From contig JAUZOA010000001.1 of the NCBI GenBank assembly GCA_030706685.1, forward strand, positions 62,001-126,000: a DNA stretch of 64,000 nt, written 5' to 3'. The stretch is from Bacteroidota bacterium. GTDB taxonomy: Bacteria; Bacteroidota; Bacteroidia; Chitinophagales; Chitinophagaceae. Shown in pieces: positions 52,498 through 62,104 of the stretch. Numbering within the stretch: the first letter of the stretch is position 1; the number at the start of each line of letters is the position of its first letter. The notes under the pieces were generated by a model. The model ran no database searches. It worked only from the letters and a program-made list of their open reading frames with translations, and was not told where the DNA came from. The translations under genes and the position numbers were made by a program.

Positions 52498-52578
52498 TGA
52501 GTGGCCGGTTGTGAGTGATAATCGCCTTTGATTAATTCACTACTCACCGCTGATCACTGACCACTCACCACTCACAAC
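52488..52578. repeat. Short-word repeat with crossed inverted arms between araB and araD
   Basis: Two perfect 10-bp arm pairs: GTGAGTAGTG (52490-52499) with CACTACTCAC (52538-52547), and GTTGTGAGTG (52508-52517) with CACTCACAAC (52569-52578). Their order is a-b-a'-b', so the RNA could form either stem or a pseudoknot. The last arm ends directly before the araD ATG. Confidence 0.85.
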
Positions 52579-53277
52579 ATGAGCAAGTATCAGCATATAC
52601 AGGAAGAGGCTTATGCAGCCAATATGCAGTTGCCCAAACTTGGGCTCGTGCTATTTACATTTGGTAACGTAAGCGCTGCTGATAAGGATCTTGGCGTATT
52701 CGCCATTAAACCAAGTGGCGTTCCCTATGAAAAATTAACGCCGGGAAAAATGGTCATTGTTGATTTTGAAGGCACTACTGTAAAAGGAAAACTCCGGCCC
52801 TCCTCCGATACAAAAACGCATGCCGTGCTATATAAGCATTGGCCAACGATAGGCGGTATTTCACATACACATTCGACTTATGCGACTGCCTGGGCGCAGT
52901 CATTACGTGACATACCCATTTTTGGTACTACTCATGCCGATCACAACACGGTTGATATTCCCTGTGCTCCCCCCATGGATGATACGATGATCCGGGGTGA
53001 CTATGAATACGAGACCGGTTTCCAGATCATGAACTGTTTAAAACAAAAAGGGTTGAATTATGAAGAAGTTGAAATGATCCTGGTAGGCAATCATGCTCCT
53101 TTTACCTGGGGAAAATCAGCAGAAAAAGCCGTCTATAACAGCGCTGTGCTGGAAAGCATTGCTCAAATGGCATGGCTCACAGAACAGATCAATCCTGAAG
53201 CGGGCCGGCTAAAAGATGCCCTTATAAAAAAACATTTTGAACGTAAACACGGACCTGGTTCCTATTATGGACAATAA
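52579..53277 (+). CDS. araD: L-ribulose-5-phosphate 4-epimerase
   Basis: A 232-residue class II aldolase-like epimerase converting L-ribulose 5-phosphate to D-xylulose 5-phosphate. The FTFGNVSAADKDLGVFAIKPSG start, the SSDTKTHAVLYKHWPTIGGI segment, the zinc-ligand HTHSTYATAWAQ and the ILVGNHAPFTWGKSA segment are AraD signatures. Its ATG lies directly after the last arm of the short-word repeat. The next gene, galM, starts 13 bp downstream. Confidence 0.96.
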   Translation: MSKYQHIQEEAYAANMQLPKLGLVLFTFGNVSAADKDLGVFAIKPSGVPYEKLTPGKMVIVDFEGTTVKGKLRPSSDTKTHAVLYKHWPTIGGISHTHSTYATAWAQSLRDIPIFGTTHADHNTVDIPCAPPMDDTMIRGDYEYETGFQIMNCLKQKGLNYEEVEMILVGNHAPFTWGKSAEKAVYNSAVLESIAQMAWLTEQINPEAGRLKDALIKKHFERKHGPGSYYGQ

Positions 53278-53290
53278 AAAATCAGCATCA

Positions 53291-54436
53291 ATGAAAGCAA
53301 TTCAATTCTTAGTTGTTAGTTTCGTACTGTTCAGTGTTGCCTGTAATAACAGTACGGAAAATAAAAATGAAAAAAAAGAAACCGAAACCAAAGACATGAA
53401 AGCAGGTATAACGGAAAAACCGTTCGGCACATTTGAACAAAAGCCGGTAACTGAATACACAATTACGAATGCCAATGGCATGATGGTGAGTATCATTAAC
53501 TATGGAGGAGCCGTCGCCCGGATCATTACCCCGGACAAAAGCGGAAACATGGGAGATGTGGTAACAGGTTTTGAATCCCTGGACGGGTTTTTACAAAAAG
53601 GCGTTCCTTATTTCGGGGCTTTGATAGGACGTTATGGTAATCGTATCGCCAATGGCAAGTTTACATTAGATGGCAAACAATATACCCTTGCGGGCAATGA
53701 TCATGGAAACAGCCTCCATGGAGGTAATAAGGGATTTGATAAAGTATATTGGACCATTGATAAGCAAGGTGACAGCAGTTTGAAATTAACTTACCAGAGC
53801 AAAGATGGTGAAGAAGGCTACCCGGGCAAACTGGATGTACAAGTGGTTTATACACTGACAGCAGACAATTCATTAAAGATCGATTATACGGCCACCACAG
53901 ACAAAGCCACTCCCGTTAATCTTACCAACCACTCCTATTTTAATTTATCCGCCGGAACGGATTCAACTATTCTCCATCACCAGTTAGAGTTGAAAGCAGA
54001 TAAGTACACGCCTGTGAATGATGCTTTGATCCCAACGGGCAAGATAGAAGATGTAAAAGGTGGCCCGATGGATTTCACTACTCCTAAAATGATAGGAAAA
54101 GATATTGCATCCGTAAAAGGTGGCTATGATCACAACTGGATATTAAACAAAAGTGGAAATGCATTAGAGAAGGTCGCCGGGCTGTATGAACCCAACAGTG
54201 GTCGTTACCTGGAAGTATTCACTACTGAACCCGGTATACAATTTTATTCCGGTAATTTCCTGGATGGAACATTAACCGATACCAAGAAGGGGCAGAAGTA
54301 TGTGAAACATGGCGCTCTGTGCCTGGAAACGCAGCATTTTCCTGATAGCCCGAATGAACCCGCTTTTCCAAATACTATCCTGAAGCCGGGGGAAACATAT
54401 AAACAAACAACGATCTATAAATTTTCGGTGAAATAG
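53291..54436 (+). CDS. galM: Aldose 1-epimerase, lipoprotein form
   Basis: A 381-residue mutarotase interconverting sugar anomers. From ATG 53291 it begins with a lipoprotein signal (MKAIQFLVVSFVLFSVACNN, lipobox SVAC), so it acts in the periplasm before import. Motifs: NYGGAVARIITPDK, LIGRYGNRIANGKF, GNSLHGGNKGFDK, NLTNHSYFNLS and GGYDHNW, which include the catalytic histidines; the terminal CLETQHFPDSPNEPAFP supplies the rest of the site. Two in-frame upstream ATGs would hide the signal. It lies within the arabinose module between araD and araA. Confidence 0.93.
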   Translation: MKAIQFLVVSFVLFSVACNNSTENKNEKKETETKDMKAGITEKPFGTFEQKPVTEYTITNANGMMVSIINYGGAVARIITPDKSGNMGDVVTGFESLDGFLQKGVPYFGALIGRYGNRIANGKFTLDGKQYTLAGNDHGNSLHGGNKGFDKVYWTIDKQGDSSLKLTYQSKDGEEGYPGKLDVQVVYTLTADNSLKIDYTATTDKATPVNLTNHSYFNLSAGTDSTILHHQLELKADKYTPVNDALIPTGKIEDVKGGPMDFTTPKMIGKDIASVKGGYDHNWILNKSGNALEKVAGLYEPNSGRYLEVFTTEPGIQFYSGNFLDGTLTDTKKGQKYVKHGALCLETQHFPDSPNEPAFPNTILKPGETYKQTTIYKFSVK

Positions 54437-54560
54437 TGAGTGGTCCGTGGTAAGTAGTGAGTCGGGAAGTCAATAAAGCCGGAAAGTCCGGAAGTGGAAG
54501 AAATCCTTCTGCTATTGGAAAAATTCTTACGGACTTTTCGGTCTTCCAAACTTCCGGACT
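54433..54560. repeat. Repeat and hairpin cluster between galM and araA
   Basis: GTGAGTGGTCCGTGG and GTAGTGAG words (54436-54461) follow the galM stop. Then AGTCCGGAAGT (54485-54495) pairs perfectly with ACTTCCGGACT (54550-54560). An alternative stem, CCGGAAAGTCCG (54479-54490) with CGGACTTTTCGG (54530-54541), matches 11 of 12. The two stems share bases and exclude each other. Confidence 0.75.
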
Positions 54561-54599
54561 GTGATAAGAGCGCCGGCCATATAAAATATTTATAACAAC

Positions 54600-56096
54600 A
54601 TGAAGAATCTGAAAGAGCTTGAAGTTTGGTTTGCAACCGGCAGCCAGCACCTGTATGGTGAAGAAACCCTGAAACAGGTAGCTGTACATTCAAAGGAAAT
54701 AGCCGCATTCCTGGATGCAGAAGAAACCATACCGGTCAAAGTTGTATTTAAACCTGTTTTAAAATCAGCAGAAGAAATATATTCCATTTGCCAGGAAGCC
54801 AACACGGCAACAAATTGTATCGGCCTTATTGCCTGGATGCATACTTTTTCTCCCGCGAAAATGTGGATCGGCGGATTGAAGATATTACAAAAGCCTTTGA
54901 TGCATTTGCATACCCAGTTCAACCGGGATATTCCCTGGAGAGAGATTGATATGGATTTTATGAACCTGAACCAATCGGCGCATGGGGACAGGGAATTCGG
55001 GTTTATCATGACAAGAATGCGGCTGGAAAGAAAAGTAGTGGTGGGTCATTGGCAAAATGAAATAGTGGTACAGCAAACCAGTGTATGGACCCGCGCCGCC
55101 GCCGCCTGGCATGACTGGCAGCAGGCAAAGTTTGTTCGCTTTGGGGATAATATGAGATATGTAGCTGTTACCGAAGGTGATAAAGTAGAAGCCGAAATAA
55201 AATTTGGTTATTCAGTCAACACACATGGCGTTGGTGATCTTGTGAAAGTGATCAATGAAGTAACGGATAAAAATATTGACAAACTGGTCAAAGAGTATGA
55301 AGAGCGATATAATGTAACGGCATCTCTTCGCAAAGGTGGCGACAAACATTCATCCCTGCGTGAGGCTGCTAAGATCGAAATCGGTCTGCGTAATTTCCTG
55401 GAAGCAGGAAACTTCAAAGGGTTTACCGATACGTTTGAGGACCTTCATGGACTGGTTCAATTACCGGGTATCGCCGTACAGAGATTGATGAATGATGGTT
55501 ATGGCTTTGGCGCGGAAGGCGATTGGAAAACTGCCGCCCTGGTCAGGGCCATGAAAGTAATGGGCAGCGGCATGGTGGGTGGCAATTCTTTCATGGAAGA
55601 TTATACCTATCATTTTGAAGCCAATAACCAGATGGTGCTGGGATCTCATATGCTGGAAATATGTGAGAGCATTGCCAATGATAAACCTTCCTGCGAAATA
55701 CATCCTTTGGGTATCGGTGGAAAAGCTGATCCCGTAAGGCTCGTATTCAGTGTAGCCGGCGGAGCCGCATTGAATGCTTCCATCATTGATATGGGCAACC
55801 GTTTCCGTTTATTGGTAAATGAAGTAACGGCGGTATCTCCCAAGCATGATCTTCCAAAGTTGCCCGTGGCAAGAGTTTTATGGAAACCACACCCGAATAT
55901 GTATGATGGCCTGGCAGCCTGGATCTATTCCGGCGGCGCGCACCATACCTGCTATAGCCAAAATCTTACCTCTGAATATTTACAGGACTTCGCGGCGATG
56001 GCCGGGATCGAATGTGTATTGATTGATAAATACACCGAATTGCGTCAATTGCAGAATGAGCTGAAGTGGAGTGAAGTGTATTATAAAAATCGCTAA
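54600..56096 (+). CDS. araA: L-arabinose isomerase
   Basis: A 498-residue cytoplasmic isomerase converting L-arabinose to L-ribulose. It opens [19 protein letters not shown], the hallmark AraA start, and contains [30 protein letters not shown] (metal ligand), [10 protein letters not shown] and [10 protein letters not shown]. Length is normal (500 residues in Escherichia coli). It is preceded by a hairpin-rich gap after galM and followed 95 bp downstream by the sodium/sugar symporter. Confidence 0.97.
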   Translation: MKNLKELEVWFATGSQHLYGEETLKQVAVHSKEIAAFLDAEETIPVKVVFKPVLKSAEEIYSICQEANTATNCIGLIAWMHTFSPAKMWIGGLKILQKPLMHLHTQFNRDIPWREIDMDFMNLNQSAHGDREFGFIMTRMRLERKVVVGHWQNEIVVQQTSVWTRAAAAWHDWQQAKFVRFGDNMRYVAVTEGDKVEAEIKFGYSVNTHGVGDLVKVINEVTDKNIDKLVKEYEERYNVTASLRKGGDKHSSLREAAKIEIGLRNFLEAGNFKGFTDTFEDLHGLVQLPGIAVQRLMNDGYGFGAEGDWKTAALVRAMKVMGSGMVGGNSFMEDYTYHFEANNQMVLGSHMLEICESIANDKPSCEIHPLGIGGKADPVRLVFSVAGGAALNASIIDMGNRFRLLVNEVTAVSPKHDLPKLPVARVLWKPHPNMYDGLAAWIYSGGAHHTCYSQNLTSEYLQDFAAMAGIECVLIDKYTELRQLQNELKWSEVYYKNR

Positions 56097-56191
56097 ATAC
56101 CCGTCTATTGCCGAACCGGTACTAAATTTAAACTACCTGTATTCACTGTCAATAAAAGAAAATTAATTATATCAACTAACGATTACCTATT

Positions 56192-57880
56192 ATGAATAAT
56201 CTTGCAACCAGAGACATCGTTGTATTTATACTGTACTTTATATTGATAGCCAGTTATGGTTATTGGATATACAGGAGGAAAAAGAAAGCATCCATCACGG
56301 CATCGCATGATTATTTTTTAGCAGAAGGCTCACTTACCTGGTGGGCCATTGGCGCATCCCTGATTGCTTCCAATATTTCGGCAGAACAATTTATTGGAAT
56401 GAGTGGTAATGGCTTCTTTGTAGGTGTTGCCGTTGCCGCTTATGAATGGATTGCCGCTGTCGCATTGATCATTATTGCGGTTTGGTTCATTCCTATTTAT
56501 TTGAAGAATAAGATTTACACGATGCCGCAATTTCTGAAGACAAGGTATAATGAAACCGTGTCGCTGATCATGGCCATCTTCTGGTTGTTCCTTTATATTT
56601 TTGTAAACCTTACTTCGATTTTATTCCTCGGCGCCGTAGCCATCAGCGGACTGGTGGGCCCTGAATATTTTCATGCTATTATGATTGGCCTGGCCATTTT
56701 CGCCCTCATCATTACACTGGGTGGCATGAAAGTGATCGGGTACACGGATGTTATACAGGTGGGAGTACTGATCATCGGTGGACTGGCTACCATCTATTTT
56801 GCGTTGACAATCGTGAGCGAAAAATTTGGATTAGGCAGGGATGCATTAGCCGGTTTTAATACTTTATTAAAAGAAGCGCCGGATCATTTTCATATGATAT
56901 TAAGTAAGCCGTCAGCCGATTCATCGCAGGAGTATGTTAATAAATATTTACTGTTGCCTGGTCTTGCTATGTACTTTGCGGGTCAGTGGATTGTGAATTT
57001 GAATTATTGGGGATGCAACCAGTATATCACTCAGCGTGCATTGGGCGCTGATTTGCAAACTGCCCGTAAAGGGATTTTGTTCGCAGGGTTTTTAAAACTA
57101 TTGATGCCGGTAATTGTCATGTTGCCCGGTATTGCTGCCTATGTATTAAATAAAAGCGGGCACCTGCAGGTGGATAAAATGGATAGCGCTTATTCATCTA
57201 TACTAGGCTTTCTACCTGCCGGTTTAAAAGGATTATCCATTGCCGCGTTAACAGCGGCTATTGTTGCTTCACTTGCCGGCAAATTAAACAGCATTTCCAC
57301 CATTTACACTTACGATATTCATAAAAAATATTTTAATAAAGAAATGGAAGAGAAGAAACAGGTGTGGCTGGGTCGTTTGATCGCTGTCATAGCCATTTTC
57401 ATTTCTTTATTGTTTACCTGGAAAGACTTATTAGGAATTGGCGGCGAAGGCGGGTTCACCTTCATTCAGAAATATACCGGCTTTATAAGCCCCGGTGTAT
57501 TTGCCATGTTTATACTTGGAATGTTTTGGAAACGCACAACCGGCCCTGCAGCGGTAGCTGGTCTTATAACCGGTTTAGCACTCGCCATCTTCTTTAATAA
57601 TTATGCTGTATCCGTTTTTGGGCATGAAACATGGTTATATACGGCTTTCCATACAGTGGAAAATGGCAAGGAAATATGGCAAATCCCATTCCTGATCAAT
57701 ATGGGCTGGTCATTCTTCTTTACGGTGTTGGTTATGATTGGCTTTAGCCTGGCGGGACCAAAAATAAATCCAAAAGCATTTGTGCTGGACAAAGAAATGT
57801 TCAAATTAAAACCGTCCATTGTTGCTATGATTGTAGCTACATTTTTAATACTTACCGTGCTGTATGCTAAATTCTGGTAA
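56192..57880 (+). CDS. Sodium/solute symporter, probable arabinose importer
   Basis: A 562-residue SSS-family (SGLT-like) transporter with about 14 membrane helices. Signatures are GASLIASNISAEQFIGMSG in the early helices, LNYWGCNQYITQRALGA, and ALTAAIVASLAGKLNSISTI. Position directly after araA makes L-arabinose the likely substrate; the FucP gene follows 23 bp downstream, so one transcript may cover both modules. Confidence 0.92.
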   Translation: MNNLATRDIVVFILYFILIASYGYWIYRRKKKASITASHDYFLAEGSLTWWAIGASLIASNISAEQFIGMSGNGFFVGVAVAAYEWIAAVALIIIAVWFIPIYLKNKIYTMPQFLKTRYNETVSLIMAIFWLFLYIFVNLTSILFLGAVAISGLVGPEYFHAIMIGLAIFALIITLGGMKVIGYTDVIQVGVLIIGGLATIYFALTIVSEKFGLGRDALAGFNTLLKEAPDHFHMILSKPSADSSQEYVNKYLLLPGLAMYFAGQWIVNLNYWGCNQYITQRALGADLQTARKGILFAGFLKLLMPVIVMLPGIAAYVLNKSGHLQVDKMDSAYSSILGFLPAGLKGLSIAALTAAIVASLAGKLNSISTIYTYDIHKKYFNKEMEEKKQVWLGRLIAVIAIFISLLFTWKDLLGIGGEGGFTFIQKYTGFISPGVFAMFILGMFWKRTTGPAAVAGLITGLALAIFFNNYAVSVFGHETWLYTAFHTVENGKEIWQIPFLINMGWSFFFTVLVMIGFSLAGPKINPKAFVLDKEMFKLKPSIVAMIVATFLILTVLYAKFW

Positions 57881-57903
57881 TCTTTAGCTACCGCCTATTT
57901 ATT

Positions 57904-59163
57904 ATGAGTAAACAATCCAAATATCTTTTCCCGTTTATCCTGGTGACAAGCCTGTTTTTTTTCTGGGGTTTCCTCAACAATCTTAACCCTATATTGATCC
58001 CGCACCTGCGAAGAGCTTTTAGCCTGAATACCGTGCAGGCCTCGCTGGTTGACTCCGCTGTATATTTTGGCTATTTCCTGATGGCCATCCCTGCGGGAAT
58101 GATCATGAAGCGATATGGCTATAAGACGGGCATATTGATCGGGTTGTCATTTTTTGCGGTGGGGTGTTTTTTATTTGTACCGGCAGCCAATACGATGCTG
58201 TATGCTTTTTTTCTCGGGGCATTGTTTATTGTAGCCTGTGGTCTTGCTATTTTAGAAACAGCCGCAAACCCTTATGCTACTATCCTCGGTGCACCGGAAA
58301 CCTCTACCCAAAGATTGAACTTTGCCCAGTCATTCAACGGGCTGGCAGCCTTCCTGGCTCCACTTGCCGGGCGTGAGTTTATACTTTCCAAAAAACCGCT
58401 GGATGACTCCGCGGTAAAAGCAATGACCAGTGAAGCCCGCAATGCTTACCTGTTGTCCGAAACGTCTACCGTAAAACTTCCTTATATCGTTCTCGGCTGT
58501 ACCATATTATTGGTAGCAGCCATTTTCTTTTTTACAAGATTACCCGATAAAAAGGATAGCGAAGAAACAGGAAGATCAGGGTTCTTTCACGCCTTCCGGC
58601 ATAAACATCTTACCTGGGCTGTTATCGCTCAATTTTTTTATGTAGGCGCGCAGGTGTGTATAGTCAGTTTCCTTATCTTATTTGCCACAAGAGCTGCCGG
58701 TATCAGCGAAAAACAGGCAGCTTATTACTCCAGTGCAGCCGGCCTTGCTTTTATGACCGGCAGGTTTGTGGGTACCTTTCTAATGAAGTTTATCGAGCCG
58801 CCAAGATTATTGGCTATCTATTCTATAATATGTATCCTGCTCTGCCTGGTCGCTATCCTGGGATCGGGTATCATAACATTATATGCTATGATAGGGATCG
58901 CATTTTTTATGTCGATAATGTTCCCGACTATTTTCGCATTAGGCATAAAAGACCTGGGACCTGATACCAAACCGGCATCAAGCCTGATCATAATGTCAAT
59001 TGTAGGCGGCGCGGCTTTACCACCCCTGCTTGGATTGATATCCGACATAACTCATAATATTCAATATGGTTACACAGTGCCGATGATCGGGTTTATGATC
59101 GTATTATTTTTTGCGCTGAAGGGTTACAAGCACAGTGAAAAAGCCATTGAAATTCTGCAATAG
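57904..59163 (+). CDS. fucP: L-fucose/proton symporter FucP-like
   Basis: A 419-residue major facilitator with 12 helices. Motifs agree with FucP: FFFWGFLNNLNPILIPHLR, then DSAVYFGYFLMAIPAG, and ILETAANPYATILGAP. It probably imports L-fucose, but other FucP-family proteins carry glucose, galactose or related sugars. Context with the COG3254 mutarotase and oxidative fucose enzymes favours L-fucose. It starts 23 bp after the SSS transporter and ends 10 bp before the mutarotase. Confidence 0.9.
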   Translation: MSKQSKYLFPFILVTSLFFFWGFLNNLNPILIPHLRRAFSLNTVQASLVDSAVYFGYFLMAIPAGMIMKRYGYKTGILIGLSFFAVGCFLFVPAANTMLYAFFLGALFIVACGLAILETAANPYATILGAPETSTQRLNFAQSFNGLAAFLAPLAGREFILSKKPLDDSAVKAMTSEARNAYLLSETSTVKLPYIVLGCTILLVAAIFFFTRLPDKKDSEETGRSGFFHAFRHKHLTWAVIAQFFYVGAQVCIVSFLILFATRAAGISEKQAAYYSSAAGLAFMTGRFVGTFLMKFIEPPRLLAIYSIICILLCLVAILGSGIITLYAMIGIAFFMSIMFPTIFALGIKDLGPDTKPASSLIIMSIVGGAALPPLLGLISDITHNIQYGYTVPMIGFMIVLFFALKGYKHSEKAIEILQ

Positions 59164-59173
59164 CATAAAATAA

Positions 59174-59518
59174 ATGACCATGCACCGTTATTGTCTTGCT
59201 TTAGACCTGAAAGATGATGCTGTATTGATTGCTGAATATGAAGACTATCACCGTAAAGTCTGGCCGGAGATCCTGCAAAGTATCAGGGATGCCGGTATTG
59301 AGCAAATGGAAATATACAGGACAGGTAACCGGCTTTTCATGATTATGGAGACAAATGATAATTTTAATTTTGCCAAAAAAGCAAAAGCGGATGCGGCCAA
59401 TAATAAAGTGCAGCAATGGGAGGACCTGATGTGGAAATACCAGCAGGCATTACCAGGAGCAAAACCCGGTGAGAAATGGATATTGATGGATAAAATATTT
59501 GAAACTCCTGTCCTTTAA
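59174..59518 (+). CDS. L-rhamnose/L-fucose mutarotase family protein (COG3254, DUF718)
   Basis: A 114-residue dimeric alpha/beta barrel-like protein. MHRYCLALDLKDDAVLIAEY, then EDYHRKVWPEI, and GIEQMEIYRTGNRLFMIME match RhaM-type mutarotases, and the C-terminal tryptophan- and lysine-rich segment is conserved. COG3254 proteins in Xanthomonas fucose clusters act on L-fucose, and that is the likely substrate here. Either ATG at 59174 or the one six bases later could be used. Confidence 0.88.
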   Translation: MTMHRYCLALDLKDDAVLIAEYEDYHRKVWPEILQSIRDAGIEQMEIYRTGNRLFMIMETNDNFNFAKKAKADAANNKVQQWEDLMWKYQQALPGAKPGEKWILMDKIFETPVL

Positions 59519-59606
59519 AGGGCAGGCAAAACCTATATCGTTTAGCTGAAATCCTGCGGCATCGCAACATAAGATTTCAACCTTATAGGTTTCCTTAAAA
59601 AGAGAT

Positions 59607-60380
59607 ATGTTCAGTTTAGAAAGAAAGACAGCTATTATAACCGGTGGCGGAAGCGGTATCGGTAAAGCCATTGCAAAGCAATTTGCAAAGCAGGGAGCTG
59701 AAGTTTATATACTTGACTTTGATGAACCTGGGGCAGGGCAAACGGTAAAGGAAATCAGCTCGGAAAACGGGAAGGCGAGCGCTTTTAAATGCGATGTCGG
59801 CAATCAATCACAGGTAAAAGAGATCATCGAGGCCATAGTGAAGAAATCAGGAGCCATTCATATTTTGGTTAATAATGCAGGCGTAGCGCATATAGGCACA
59901 GCAGAAACAACCAGCGAGGATGATTTCAACCGTTTGCTGAATGTAAATGTAAAAGGCGTTTATAATTGCCTCAAAGCTGTTATACCTTATATGAAAGAAA
60001 AGGGCGGCGTCATTCTGAATATGTCATCCATCGCTTCCATTGTCGGCATACCGGACCGGTTTGCCTATTCAATGACAAAGGGAGCCGTCGCAGGTATGAT
60101 GCTCGCTACTGCGAGGGATTATATATCCTATGGCATCCGCTGCAACTGTATATCTCCCGCCAGGGTGCATACTCCTTTCGTGGATGGCTTTCTCACGAAG
60201 AATTACCCCGGAAAAGAAAAAGAGATGTTTGAGAAATTATCCAAAAGCCAGCCTATTGGCCGGATGGCACAACCGGAAGAGATCGCTTACCTCGCCTTAT
60301 ACCTTTGCAGTGACGAGGCATCTTTTATCACCGGATGTGATTATCCAATTGACGGAGGATTTATAAAGCTGAATAATTAA
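59607..60380 (+). CDS. SDR oxidoreductase, probable 2-keto-3-deoxy-L-fuconate dehydrogenase
   Basis: A 257-residue short-chain dehydrogenase. NAD-binding TGGGSGIGKAIA (about 12-23), NNAG, catalytic serine in MSSIAS, and the intact YSMTK (YxxxK) are all present. Sequence around SPARVHTPFVDGFLTKNYPG resembles 2-keto-3-deoxy-L-fuconate dehydrogenases. Its place between the mutarotase and the FAH-type hydrolase fits oxidation of 2-keto-3-deoxy-L-fuconate to the 2,4-diketo acid. Substrate is inferred from the cluster. Confidence 0.85.
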   Translation: MFSLERKTAIITGGGSGIGKAIAKQFAKQGAEVYILDFDEPGAGQTVKEISSENGKASAFKCDVGNQSQVKEIIEAIVKKSGAIHILVNNAGVAHIGTAETTSEDDFNRLLNVNVKGVYNCLKAVIPYMKEKGGVILNMSSIASIVGIPDRFAYSMTKGAVAGMMLATARDYISYGIRCNCISPARVHTPFVDGFLTKNYPGKEKEMFEKLSKSQPIGRMAQPEEIAYLALYLCSDEASFITGCDYPIDGGFIKLNN

Positions 60381-60419
60381 CCCCGGGCCCTGAAGGGGAA
60401 CAATAAACAGTACAGTAAA

Positions 60420-61277
60420 ATGAAACTAATTCGTTTTGGTCACCCGGGAAAAGAAAAGCCCGGGGTCGTTATAGATAATGTTTATTATGACGCATCCACG
60501 TTTGGGGAAGATTATAATGAACATTTCTTCGAAACAAACGGGCTGCAAAGGCTGGAACAGTATTTACATTATAATAAAAAAAACCTGCCGAAACTTCCGG
60601 AAGGAGCACGGATCGGGTCACCGGTGGCGAGACCATCCAAGATCGTTTGCATTGGACTGAACTATGCTGATCATGCCAAAGAAACAGGAGCCGCTATTCC
60701 CACCGAGCCCGTCATATTCCTAAAATCTACCACCGCATTATGCGGCCCGTATGATAATGTGATCATTCCGAAAGATTCAGTAAAAACCGACTGGGAAGTA
60801 GAATTGGCGGTAGTGATCGGGAAAAAAGCGAGTTACGTGGATGAAAGCGAAACCGATGATTTTATAGCTGGTTATTGTCTGCATAATGATCTGAGTGAGC
60901 GGGAATTTCAACTGGAGCGAAATGGTACCTGGGATAAAGGCAAAGGCTGCGATACATTCGCGCCACTGGGGCCCTGGCTGGTAACAAAAGATGAAGTGGC
61001 TGATACCGATCATCTTGGTTTATGGTTGACCGTGAATGGAAAAAAAATGCAAAAGGGTAATACGTCCAATTTTATTTTCAAAATTCCATTCCTTGTATCC
61101 TATGTAAGCCGGTTTATGACCTTATTACCCGGCGATGTAATTTCTACCGGAACGCCTCCGGGGGTAGGATTGGGAATGAACCCCCAGGTTTATTTAAAAG
61201 AAGGAGACGTAATGGAACTGGGGATTGATGGGATGGGAACTGCCAAACAAAAATGTATTGCCTATGCTCCGCATTGA
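60420..61277 (+). CDS. Fumarylacetoacetate hydrolase family, probable 2,4-diketo-3-deoxy-L-fuconate hydrolase
   Basis: A 285-residue FAH-fold hydrolase (COG0179). Signatures: KIVCIGLNYADHAKETG, EPVIFLKSTTALCGP, DWEVELAVVIGKKA (metal ligands E-x-E), HNDLSERE, TGTPPGVGLG. It would cleave 2,4-diketo-3-deoxy-L-fuconate to pyruvate and L-lactate, the last step of the oxidative fucose route. It overlaps the lactonase gene by 14 bp, so translation is probably coupled. Confidence 0.87.
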   Translation: MKLIRFGHPGKEKPGVVIDNVYYDASTFGEDYNEHFFETNGLQRLEQYLHYNKKNLPKLPEGARIGSPVARPSKIVCIGLNYADHAKETGAAIPTEPVIFLKSTTALCGPYDNVIIPKDSVKTDWEVELAVVIGKKASYVDESETDDFIAGYCLHNDLSEREFQLERNGTWDKGKGCDTFAPLGPWLVTKDEVADTDHLGLWLTVNGKKMQKGNTSNFIFKIPFLVSYVSRFMTLLPGDVISTGTPPGVGLGMNPQVYLKEGDVMELGIDGMGTAKQKCIAYAPH

Positions 61278-62097
61278 CAGTCACCAGCATTTCTGGATAT
61301 ATGATCCGGTAAGAGATAGCTGGATCAATGATGATATGGCGGCAATAAGAAAAGACTTTTTGCCCCAGGACATTGCACCGGTTTTACAACAAAACGGGTT
61401 GGATGGCAGTGTACTGGTTCAGTCCGATCAGTCGGAAGGGGAGAATGAGTTCCAGTTAAATAACGCGGCGAAGTATGATTTTATCAGGGGAGTAGTAGGC
61501 TGGGTTGATCTGCAGTCGCCGGATATTGAAAAACGCCTGGAATATTATACCCAATTTAAAAAAATGAAAGGGTTCCGGCATGTACTGCAGGGCGAAAAGG
61601 ACAGGGCTTTTATGCTTCAGCCTGCATTTATGAGAGGAATAAGTTTATTGAAGAAATATAACTTTACCTACGATATATTGATCTTTCCTGATCAGTTAAA
61701 ACACACGCTTCACTTTGTAAAAGCTTTCCCGGATCAGCCATTTATTATTGATCATATAGCAAAGCCTGGTATAAAAAATAAGAAGATAGATGAATGGAAA
61801 ACAGGTATTGAAGCGATTGCAAAATATGAAAACGTTTATTGTAAAATATCCGGGATGGTTACCGAAGCTGACTGGAAACAATGGAAAAATGAAGATTTCC
61901 TGCCTTATATCGAAACGGTGATTGAAGCATTTGGTCCGGATCGTATCCTGTTTGGTTCCGATTGGCCGGTTTGCCTGGTAGCCGCCTCTTATGAAAAAAT
62001 GATATTGATCGTCAAAGATTTCTTCTCTTCCTTTTCGCCGGGTGAGCAGGAAAAATTCTTTGGCGGTAACGCGGTTAAATTTTATAATCTTAATTGA
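61264..62097 (+). CDS. Amidohydrolase-family lactonase, probable L-fuconolactonase
   Basis: A 277-residue COG3618 amidohydrolase. From ATG 61264 it begins MLRIDSHQHFWIYDP with the HQHFW metal motif. DHIAKP and a GSDWPVC motif (catalytic aspartate) complete the site. COG3618 lactonases open L-fucono-1,4/1,5-lactone to L-fuconate. ATG 61264 is preferred over the start at 61225, which would lie deep inside the FAH gene and precede the usual beginning. Confidence 0.87.
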   Translation: MLRIDSHQHFWIYDPVRDSWINDDMAAIRKDFLPQDIAPVLQQNGLDGSVLVQSDQSEGENEFQLNNAAKYDFIRGVVGWVDLQSPDIEKRLEYYTQFKKMKGFRHVLQGEKDRAFMLQPAFMRGISLLKKYNFTYDILIFPDQLKHTLHFVKAFPDQPFIIDHIAKPGIKNKKIDEWKTGIEAIAKYENVYCKISGMVTEADWKQWKNEDFLPYIETVIEAFGPDRILFGSDWPVCLVAASYEKMILIVKDFFSSFSPGEQEKFFGGNAVKFYNLN

Positions 62098-62104
62098 ATA
62101 AATA

